Translations under genes and position numbers: made by a program
Assembly (NCBI RefSeq): GCF_001908185.1
Contig: NZ_LGHM01000030.1
Coordinates: 1 to 41,164, forward strand
DNA length: 41,164 bases
Direction of reading: 5' to 3'
From: Bradyrhizobium sp. AS23.2
GTDB lineage: Bacteria; Pseudomonadota; Alphaproteobacteria; Rhizobiales; Xanthobacteraceae
Notes under the pieces: generated by a model
What the model was told of the DNA's origin: nothing
The model's database searches: none
Seen by the model: the letters and a program-made list of their open reading frames with translations, nothing else
In this document: piece after piece, positions 34,511 to 41,164 of the stretch
Layout: each line of letters opens with the position of its first letter
Position numbering within the stretch: position 1 is the first letter of the stretch

Positions 34511-35602
34511 CCGTTCGCCCGTACATCGTCATTCTAGATGTCCATTCTACACATTCGCTCTGATTTTCCTTCACTTTGGCCCGGTTTCGCTTCGGCTTGT
34601 GGCCCTTCGCTGCCGTTAAAGCGGTGCCGCCACATGTCGGTTCAGAGGGGTAGACCGGAAGTTTGCAGCCGAGCGCTAGATCTACCTCGCGATTACTGTT
34701 AGCGATCTCACGCTGCTAGTCGGCGTGTATTTGCTCGGCATCGCGCTTATGTAAAAAGGTTGCGATTCGAGATTGCGGCTGGCAGGTCATATCTGCCGAC
34801 CATCGCAGCCCCAATCCTTGAAAGCCGGCAGGTCCCGGGATCGCTAGGGCCGAGCTACCGGATATCGATCGCATGTAGGCCGCCATCGACCGCACGGCGC
34901 CAAAGCCTCCGCTGCGGATGCCTTTGGCGTGCAACGGTTGGAACGGTCCCCGGGGCATATTCATCGCGACAAAAATTGCAGTCCTGAGAGTAGGGGAAAA
35001 CAAGCTTCTGCGAAAAAAGATGGGCAAAGTCATCTGGTCCTCCTTGCAGATCTTTGGCATCTGATGAAGAACGCCAACCGGGCCTTCCTCGACGCCGTCC
35101 GCAAATCGATGCGCCAGATCGCAGCGCAATTGGCGCGACAGCAATCGATCCCAAGCTGCTCACTGAGGCCGAACGCCTGCAGTATGAAGGGTGCCTTCTG
35201 CCTGCGGCATCGCTATCACTGACGCGCCATCCGGGGCGCACTTCTTGCCGGCCTCCGCGGGTAGCTCCGGCCGGGTGTTCAAGGATTGCGCTTTGATTCC
35301 AGGCCACACCAACCCGACCGTATCAAGGCCAAGCCCTGCGGGCGCTGTGCGGCCTTGACCCGTCCAGCTTTGCGCGGCGAGGGGTTTGCCGTGCGCTTAA
35401 GCCGAGATGCAGCTTGAGGCGCCCGACGCGGGTGCTCGCGCGCTGGGCAGCAAACGCGCCCGACAGCCTTTTGCGTTTCGGCCGGTTGGGGCAGGTTTCG
35501 AGCTTTACAACTGGTTTCGCTGAAGTCGCATGCGGCGTTCTGGCGGTTTGCCAGCTATGCTGGCTTCCCAAGAACATCAAGTCGTCATTCGAGGTAGCGA
35601 AT
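34511..35602. other. Long gap with no recognisable gene
   Basis: Several overlapping frames of about 100 codons are present on both strands but none shows a family signature, membrane pattern or good start site. The region downstream of hemC shows no hemD. It appears to be decayed sequence. Confidence 0.5.
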
Positions 35603-36538
35603 TCAGGTTGGCCTTTGCTCTTCCACGGCACGGAGCGCAGCCTTCAACAACTCCTCTGCACCTTGCTGAAGAAGTTTATGCCCGAGACTCCTGCCTATTG
35701 CGTCGGCTTGATCGGCCAGACCCACGCTTTCATCGGCAATCTTCGTTTGGCCATCCGGATGAGTCACCTGTCCGCGAAGTGTTAAGGTCCCGGCGAGCCA
35801 TGTGGCAGAGACCCCGACCGGTAGGCTGCAGCCCGCATCGAGACTTCTCATCAATGCGCGCTCTGCATCCACTTCGGTGCGCGATTGCCGGTCTTCAATC
35901 TTTTGAAGCAGCGCAATGAGTGCCGTATCCTCTTCGCGAGCTTCGGCCGCGAGAGCACCTTGGCCGACTGCATACGGGAAAACATGGGGGTCTAAAATCT
36001 GTGAGGCCTCATGTAGCAATCCTAGCCGGGACAACCCCGCCGCTGCCAATAGAGTCGCGTCTATTCCCTCTCGGGTTTTTGCCTTACGCAGCCTTGGAGA
36101 AACGTTCCCTCGGATAGGTCGAATATCCAGGCCACTGCATAGAGCGAGAAGTTGAGCTATGCGACGAATTGATCCAGTGGCGACGCGCAGCCCCGGTCGT
36201 AGCTGATCTAGTGTAGCGCCACAAATCGCGTCACGAGGATCCTCTCTTTTGGGAACGGCCGCCAATACCAGGCCGGGCTGCAATTTTGTCGGAAGATCTT
36301 TGAGGGAATGAACGACCAGGTCAACTTCGTTGCGCAGAAGCGTGTCTTCGCTCTCCTTCGTGAATGCTCCGATGCCGCCAATCTGCTGAAACCCCGACCG
36401 TCGGTCTTTATCGCCAACGGAACTAACGAAGACCATTTGTACCTCGGCGGCCGGCTCGACGCTACGAATAAGATCGGCGACGTGATTGGCTTGCCAGCGG
36501 GCCAAATCACTTCGCCTGGTACCAAGCCGAATTTTCAC
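35603..36538 (-). CDS. hemC: Porphobilinogen deaminase (hydroxymethylbilane synthase)
   Basis: HemC joins four porphobilinogens into hydroxymethylbilane. From the GTG at 36538 (VKIRLGTRRSDLARWQA) it is 311 residues, the family norm, with an AAGAGG site seven bases upstream. The catalytic aspartate lies in VVHSLKDLPT (Asp81) and substrate arginines in TGSIRRIAQL and IRGNVSPRLRK. The cysteine that carries the dipyrromethane cofactor is in MRSLDAGCSLPVG (Cys237). The frame is continuous upstream into a hemB-derived stretch, so a longer fusion protein is possible. Confidence 0.95.
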   Translation of the reverse strand: MKIRLGTRRSDLARWQANHVADLIRSVEPAAEVQMVFVSSVGDKDRRSGFQQIGGIGAFTKESEDTLLRNEVDLVVHSLKDLPTKLQPGLVLAAVPKREDPRDAICGATLDQLRPGLRVATGSIRRIAQLLALCSGLDIRPIRGNVSPRLRKAKTREGIDATLLAAAGLSRLGLLHEASQILDPHVFPYAVGQGALAAEAREEDTALIALLQKIEDRQSRTEVDAERALMRSLDAGCSLPVGVSATWLAGTLTLRGQVTHPDGQTKIADESVGLADQADAIGRSLGHKLLQQGAEELLKAALRAVEEQRPT

Positions 36539-36886
36539 GATAAAGCCTCTTGCTTCTTGAGTACTTGAACGACTTCTTAGTGCTGCGTAAGTAGCGATAA
36601 AATCGGCGCCTGCTCGTTTAGCCGCACAGCAGAACTCTGGTGCGGTGTTCTTTGCATGAGCATCTTCCCTCGGACCGGATTTCATCAATTCACACTCGCC
36701 CGAAACGGAGAAGCAGCCAAATAGGTCGCACTTTCGAAAGCGGCTGGACCAAGGCTGGGCCAAGTCGAGAACGAAGAGTGCCGGTTCGACGAGAATGGAG
36801 TTTGCGCCTTCGAGTACAAGTGCGCCGAATGCGTCCACGCATCCTTTCAAGTCGTAGGGGTCGAGCTGGGACTGCGTGAGCTGCCA
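36539..36886 (-). pseudogene. hemB: Degenerate C-terminal part of porphobilinogen synthase (hemB), in frame with hemC
   Basis: About 116 codons directly ahead of hemC, without a stop between, follow the end of HemB. SQLDPYDLKGCVDAFG stands where YQMDPAN...EALREVALD is usual. Next is LEGANSILVEPALFVLDLAQ (usually EGADMVMVKPGLPYLD), then FSVSGECELMK (usually YHVSGEYAMIK) and RAGADFIATYAAL (usually RAGADGILTYFA). The Schiff-base lysine of the VKP motif is Glu here, so it cannot be catalytic. A TGA at 36887-36889 closes the frame on the N-terminal side. This is a remnant fused in frame to hemC. Confidence 0.75.
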
Positions 36887-36924
36887 TCAGCTGTGTTCAT
36901 AACGGAACGATATAGGAGGGCGCG

Positions 36925-37437
36925 CTATTTGAATGGATTCATTGACGTGAAATAAGTTGTTGTTTTCGCGGAATCCCCCGGAACGTTCCAAAGGGTTGCG
37001 ACATACCAGGCGGTCCAAGCAACGATCAGCAGGCTCAGCACCGACACCCAAACCGGGAACGGCGAGGGCGATTCCGCCCGGTGCGGCTCGAACGGCTCTT
37101 CCGCTCCAAACGCGTTGACCATCAAGCGCACCGTACCGTGAACGACGGCCCCGTCACCAAGCCCGGTGACCGTGATCCCGGGGCCGTTGCGGACCCGGAA
37201 TCGAAGGCGTCGGACGCCGACCTGGCCGGTGGCGTCTTGGGCTTCGATGCGCAAGCCGTGCTCGCCGTCGGCAAGGCTCTTGGTGTCGAGCGCTATCTCG
37301 GTCGGCGGCCGCTGATCGGTGACCGGATCGGGCGCGCCGTCGAGGTAGATGCGGATGCGCGGATCGGGCACGTGTTGCGCTCCTCTAACGGTCGGCGTCC
37401 AGGACGCGATATTTAGGACGATCGGGGTCCCGTTCAC
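36925..37437 (-). CDS. Membrane-anchored protein of a respiratory cytochrome cluster (unknown family)
   Basis: 170 residues from a GTG at 37437. The N-terminal part is a beta-rich, Ig-like domain (PDPRIRIYLDGAPDP ... DGEHGLRIEAQDATGQVG). One C-terminal membrane segment follows (VWVSVLSLLIVAWTAWYVATL), with a short tail. It overlaps the preceding gene by 53 bases. Position after a cytochrome c fragment and a small membrane protein suggests an accessory of a terminal oxidase or similar complex; the family is not recognised. Confidence 0.6.
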   Translation of the reverse strand: MNGTPIVLNIASWTPTVRGAQHVPDPRIRIYLDGAPDPVTDQRPPTEIALDTKSLADGEHGLRIEAQDATGQVGVRRLRFRVRNGPGITVTGLGDGAVVHGTVRLMVNAFGAEEPFEPHRAESPSPFPVWVSVLSLLIVAWTAWYVATLWNVPGDSAKTTTYFTSMNPFK

Positions 37438-37627
37438 CGGGGTCGATGAGCATCCACAGCGCCGCCACGATGCAGCTGAGGGTCACGAGCCCAGCCCCGC
37501 TCACCACCAGCACGTTGCCGAGTATTGGTCCGGCAAGACCATGATCGCCGGCGCCATTAGCCGTCGCGGGCGCAGTGCAGAGATAGCCAAGCGCCGAGAG
37601 AATCCAGGCGGTCATCGTGTCGGTCAT
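37385..37627 (-). CDS. Small single-span membrane protein
   Basis: 80 residues starting at an ATG with an AGGAGG site that overlaps the end of the cytochrome c fragment. There is a hydrophobic N-terminus (MTAWILSALGYLCTAPATA) and one strong membrane segment (ILGNVLVVSGAGLVTLSCIV, then AALWMLI), with a polar tail. Tight packing between the cytochrome c fragment and the next gene shows an old operon. The function is unknown. Confidence 0.65.
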   Translation of the reverse strand: MTDTMTAWILSALGYLCTAPATANGAGDHGLAGPILGNVLVVSGAGLVTLSCIVAALWMLIDPGERDPDRPKYRVLDADR

Positions 37628-37636
37628 CGTCGCCTC

Positions 37637-37885
37637 CTATTTCTTGGCGCGGAACTTCGCAATGTCGGCAGGCGTTACCAACGGCCCGTGGTTGCTCCAT
37701 GAAGTGCGCTCGTGATCGATGATATCGGCGATCTGCTGATCAGAGAGTCAGCGAACGGCGGCATCTCGACCTTGTACTCCTGGCCGTTGATCGCCTTGCC
37801 ACTTAGCCCGCGCAGCATGGTGATGATGTGTTCGGCAGGGTCAGTGGCATTAACGACCTGATGGCCGGTAAGTGGCGACGCTACG
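37637..37885 (-). pseudogene. C-terminal fragment of a class I cytochrome c, cut by repeat copy C
   Basis: Minus-strand frames give PLTGHQVVNATDPAEHIITM, GLSGKAINGQEYKVEMPPFA and, after a one-base shift, LSDQQIADIIDHERTSWSNH, ending in a lysine tail. This is the C-terminal half of a small cytochrome c, with the axial methionine in the MPPFA motif. The N-terminal CxxCH part is absent; the dispersed repeat begins where it should be. The gene is dead. Confidence 0.75.
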
Positions 37886-37896
37886 ACGATGCTTTG

Positions 37897-38330
37897 GAGA
37901 ATGACCTTGCAACGCCGGCGAGGGAAATCGCCTCTCGCCATAGAGTCGATAGACGGTCGTTATTGCCGCCCCGTCGCTTGACGCCGTCTCGGAGATTGCC
38001 ACCAGCCGCAGCTGCAGAGATCCCCGTTGCCGCCCTTGGACCAATCGAGGTTGCGCGTGCCGGCGCGCCGCCGTCCTTGACCATGACGCCGCTCCCACGG
38101 TGGATTTGGCGGGCGCACGGCGTCGACCGGGTGCCGGACCGAGTAAGAGAGGGAAAGACATCGCCATTTTGCAGATGGGGCAGGATGTTTACAGAAAAGG
38201 TTCTGAAATACGGAATTGCGTTACGTGGGTAACGATTAAGCACACTCAGGTCTGGTGGTGGCACGAAGCCAAGTCCCCCGACCCACCACTTGACCGGAGC
38301 CGACCCGGACGAGTTGCGTCGCCTTTGGCC
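37897..38330 (+). repeat. Dispersed repeat family, copy C (longest)
   Basis: About 430 bases, similar to copy B end to end apart from an internal length difference of about 50 bases, and to copy A over its first 160 bases. It sits at the breakpoint of the cytochrome c fragment. Minus-strand frames of B and C share a GF-PPPDLSV peptide at the far end, which may be the trace of a former gene. Confidence 0.85.
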
Positions 38331-38480
38331 CGAGGCTGCTGATCGGCTTGCTCGGCATTCAAGTTGGCTGTCGAAGGAACACCGGACCCAACTCGCCAAG
38401 CCAGGACCGAGTGTGCTCCTGAAGGGACGCCGCGGATCTAGAAAAAAACTGGACCTTGGTGCGGTCCGATGCGGTCGCCA

Positions 38481-38642
38481 CTAACTCCCGCCGTACTGAT
38501 CTTGATCGTAGGCCCGCAGGATGCGGACAAAATCGGCCATGCTGGACCGGTCCCGATTTTCGGCCATAGCCGCAACCTGGGTGTTGGACGCGGGCTGGCT
38601 CCCTTGCCAAAACCGCACTAGGAGATCGACGATGTTTTTCAT
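38481..38642 (-). CDS. Small hypothetical protein
   Basis: A 53-residue ORF from an ATG at 38642 with a GGAGAG site at good distance. The protein (MKNIVDLLVRFWQGS ... SMADFVRILRAYDQDQYGG) looks like a short amphipathic helix, a polar linker and a second helix. No family is recognised. The well-placed ribosome binding site is the main evidence. Confidence 0.4.
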   Translation of the reverse strand: MKNIVDLLVRFWQGSQPASNTQVAAMAENRDRSSMADFVRILRAYDQDQYGGS

Positions 38643-39677
38643 AGCATACTCTCCGCAGCTAACTATGGCGGTAGACACCGGAGCGGCAACGGATGGCTCG
38701 ATCAGGGGGAAGGGCAGCGGGCGCTACGCCGCCGACCTTGTCCTGCAACTGCCTGCTCGCGGGCCGGTTCCGTTGCTTTTCACTGCATTCATCAGGTAGC
38801 ACTGAGCACCTGATTGACGCCATTGCGCGCGGGTATGAAGTGATCGTACTGAGGTACGCTCGGGCTAGTGAATCGGTATAAGTCAACGAGACGTCGGTTT
38901 AATCCTAAGGCAGTTCCAGCTGGCATCGATATCCCCGCGGGGTTGCTCGGCTACGCCGACCAGGTGATCGAAATAAGGTTGCCGACTTCCAGCGATAGCC
39001 CATCAGCGTAGTGGTGACACCTCTGATTGAGGAGCGGGGACTAGTGGACTAGAATTGCTCACCCTGAGTTCGTCCCATTTTGACGCTTTGCGGAAGCCGA
39101 GCAGACATAGTTGTCGTAGCACGCAACATATCATCGGGGTCAGAGCGCACCGAGCGTCTGAATGCGCTCGTGCGAAGAGCGCGTTGCCGAGACAGCGATA
39201 AGTCCCTCAGGTCACGGTGAACTCGAGCGATTTTGCACCGACCCGGCCCAAAATTGTCGGCGATCTGGATCCTAACTCTATGGCGATCCCGGGGAAGCTC
39301 GGCATCGTCGACGGTAACACCAGACGCAGTCGGCGTTGCTTGTGCAAGTATTCGCCTGGTGATGTCTATGCCTAGATTGGCCCGTATCTGACACGAATGC
39401 TATTCACGACGATTGCAGCATTGCTGGCGGGTTGAAAGGTGACGCGGATTCAGGCGTTGCATATAAACGCAGGCACCTCATCCCCGGCCTCCAATCGCTC
39501 CATCTAGCTTGGCATATGGTGTGGCCTCTGTGTGTCCAATGCAATGTCGGGTGGGTCAAAGGCTGACCTCGACAGCTGGCATGATCTTCGTCGCCTCATC
39601 TTCCGGAAACAGACTTCCACGGCGCTCTGCGCTCAGGTCGGCAGGGGGCCACAAGCGGCTGCGAGCAGATGCGAGAG
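38643..39677. other. Long gap with no recognisable gene
   Basis: Frames are short and broken on both strands; one minor frame near 38920 (GIDIPAGLLGYADQVIE) may be an old coding trace. No RNA gene or transposon end was identified. Confidence 0.5.
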
Positions 39678-40532
39678 CTAGCGTCGCGGCGTTCGTCCGC
39701 GTATACGGTCGAAGCCCTGCTTGATCGCTGCGAAGCGCTCATCGATGAACGGCTCGTGCTCTGTATCGGTGAAAATGTAGGGCCAGTCGTTTTCGATGGC
39801 CTCGCGAACCAGTTCGCCCACATACAGCGGATCAATGCCGTTGTTGATCCGTTCCTGCAATGCCTTGATGAACTCGGCGCGGGGTCCTTCTGTCGGCGGA
39901 GGGTTGCCGACAGCCCCAGCAAATCGCTGCGGCACGTTGCGCCGAGAGTTCATGATCTGCGTGCGGATGACGCCCGGACACAGAACGGATACCCCAATCT
40001 TCCTCGGCGCGAGCACGTTACGCATCCCCTCGGACAGCGCCACCACACCATATTTGCTCACATCGTACGCCAGACTTGGTCCCGCAATCAGTCCGGCGAC
40101 GGACGCTGTGGAAACAATCTGCCCTCCTTCGCCGTGCGCTTCGATCAGCGGACCGAAAATCTCGAAGCCCCAGATCACCGACATCAGGTTGACGCCGAGG
40201 ACCCAGTTCCAGCCTGCATCAGTCCACTCACCATAGGTGCCGCCGCCGCCCACGCCCGCATTGTTGACCAATATGTGGAGTCTGCCATACCGCGCGACGG
40301 TCGCGTCCGCTGCCGCCTGAAGTTCGCCTTTGAGCGAGACGTCAGCTTTCACGCCATCGACATCGACGTTGGTCCGTGTCTTCAGGTCCGCGACCGCTTT
40401 TTTCAGCGCCTCTTCCTCGATATCGCAGAGCATGACCTTCACCCCCGCCTGTGACAGCGCGGTCGCGATCCCCAGTCCGATCCCCGAGGCAGCGCCTGTC
40501 ACGAATGCGGTCTGTCCAGCCAAGTCTTTCAT
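39678..40532 (-). CDS. Classical short-chain dehydrogenase/reductase
   Basis: A 284-residue NAD(P)-dependent oxidoreductase with a Rossmann fold. The cofactor motif is TGAASGIG (residues 12-19), LCDIEEEALKKA follows the second strand, NNAG is at 90-93, the catalytic serine is in STASVAG and the YxxxK pair is Tyr156 and Lys160 (AYDVSKYG). Asp37 after the second strand suggests NAD preference. The C-terminus is longer than the minimal family and lies near IS debris. The substrate cannot be told. Confidence 0.93.
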   Translation of the reverse strand: MKDLAGQTAFVTGAASGIGLGIATALSQAGVKVMLCDIEEEALKKAVADLKTRTNVDVDGVKADVSLKGELQAAADATVARYGRLHILVNNAGVGGGGTYGEWTDAGWNWVLGVNLMSVIWGFEIFGPLIEAHGEGGQIVSTASVAGLIAGPSLAYDVSKYGVVALSEGMRNVLAPRKIGVSVLCPGVIRTQIMNSRRNVPQRFAGAVGNPPPTEGPRAEFIKALQERINNGIDPLYVGELVREAIENDWPYIFTDTEHEPFIDERFAAIKQGFDRIRGRTPRR

Positions 40533-40881
40533 GCGCTTTCTACCTTGCTTTCACTCAACAATTTCGCCCGCCAGACTGCGCCGCAGAGTGCCGCAATGAA
40601 CTCGCCTCGTCTCATGTCCCGCGCCCCCGCGCAAAGCCTAGAAACAACCGATCGCCAGTTTCAAACTAGCACATTGGAAACCACTGGATAATGAGGGACA
40701 GGGTCGGTTTTCGGAAGCGCTGGCTCCACGCCGACGATGACCGCTCAGGGTCAAACTCGGCAAAACTCAATGTGAGCATAATGCGTCCGCTTTCGGGCAC
40801 ATCGCGCCCCCCCGTCGGCACGGGCTCATTGAGCCTAACTGCCGGCCATGATTCAAATCCTTCACCGAAGGGGGCCGAACC
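40533..40881. other. Gap before the IS5-type fragment
   Basis: No gene is recognised. The last 40 bases (ATTCAAATCC, then GAAGGGGGCC) are the likely leader and ribosome binding region of the transposase fragment and perhaps the element's left end. Confidence 0.4.
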
Positions 40882-41112
40882 ATGCGCTACGAACTCTCCG
40901 ACGAGGAATGGACTGCCATCAGGCCGATGCTGCCAAACAAGCCGCGCGGCGTACCACGGGTGAATGACCGTCGCGTCCTCAATAGTATCTTCTGGGTTTT
41001 GCGATCCGGGGCGCCACGGCGTGATCTGCCAGCGGCATTCGGTCTTGGCTGTGTGAAAACGCAACGGCGCTCAAATTTCGGAGAAAAGAATTCCTTCAAA
41101 CACCGCTTCTGA
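40882..41112 (+). mobile_element. IS5-family transposase remnant (N-terminal part)
   Basis: MRYELSDEEWTAIRPMLPNK, then RVNDRRVLNSIFWVLRSGAP and RRDLPAAFG is the N-terminal DNA-binding domain of an IS5-type transposase of the same subgroup as the C-terminal fragment at 30237-30620. Homology stops near 41050 and the frame ends in unrelated residues, so the element is truncated and inactive. The two fragments are in opposite orientations. Confidence 0.85.
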
Positions 41113-41164
41113 GACTGCCGAAGAGGATACCGAGCTTCGGTGCCGCGTGATCTGAGAAGTAGAT

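Noticed and set aside
34716..35144. Minus-strand ORF of 142 codons downstream of hemC, considered as hemD
   Set aside because: No uroporphyrinogen synthase features, and it overlaps competing frames on both strands.
40846..40862. tRNA T-loop-like sequence (GATTCAAATCC)
   Set aside because: No acceptor stem or anticodon arm can be built around it; it belongs to the leader of the IS5-type fragment.
1..41164. CRISPR arrays, rRNA genes and complete prophage
   Set aside because: No regularly spaced short repeats, rRNA-like sequence or phage structural genes were seen.

Overview
The window looks like an accessory region of an alphaproteobacterium, most likely in or near Bradyrhizobium/Rhodopseudomonas. 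The reasons are C4-pathway 5-aminolevulinate synthase (two hemA genes), a high-G+C background, an Irr/ICE-like box next to bacterioferritin, and several small proteins of Rhizobiales type. Assignment rests on protein motifs read by eye; no database search was possible.

Layout. 1-2.1 kb: a LysR regulator cut by the window edge, divergent from an AraC regulator. 2.8-9.8 kb: a nearly complete System I cytochrome c maturation locus, ccmC-D-G-I-E-F-H on the plus strand and ccmA-ccmB convergent on the minus strand. ccmG and ccmF each carry a frameshift in a poly-G run that is cured by removing one G. 10.3-11.6 kb: hemA copy 1. 11.6-13.3 kb: a decayed ABC transporter and an IS110-type remnant. 13.3-15.7 kb: two tandem cytochrome P460-like proteins plus a secreted protein of unknown function. 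15.7-21 kb: hemF, an AhpD-like protein, a DUF488 protein and a DUF1003 protein, among decayed transaldolase, OsmC and WrbA genes. 21-24.2 kb: bfr and bfd, a caspase-fold protein with a Tyr/Ser dyad, and two small secreted proteins. 24.2-28.6 kb: repeats, a truncated kinase, a DsbA-NhaA fusion and small Rhizobiales proteins. 28.9-30.1 kb: hemA copy 2. 30-41 kb: IS5-type fragments, a lower-G+C membrane protein, a cold-shock protein, an MHYT sensor kinase, hemC with a dead hemB tail fused in frame ahead of it, remnants of a respiratory cytochrome cluster, an SDR and the start of another IS5-type transposase.

Theme. The intact genes centre on heme: making it (hemA twice, hemC, hemF), exporting and attaching it (ccm), using it (P460-like cytochromes) and storing iron (bfr/bfd). 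Most of the surrounding genes are decaying and there are IS fragments, so this looks like an assembled, eroding heme/cytochrome island.

The least explained items are a dispersed repeat family (four copies, each directly 5' of a gene or gene fragment, two of them at gene breakpoints), the P460/P460/unknown secreted triad, the hemB'-hemC fusion and the Tyr/Ser caspase homologue.
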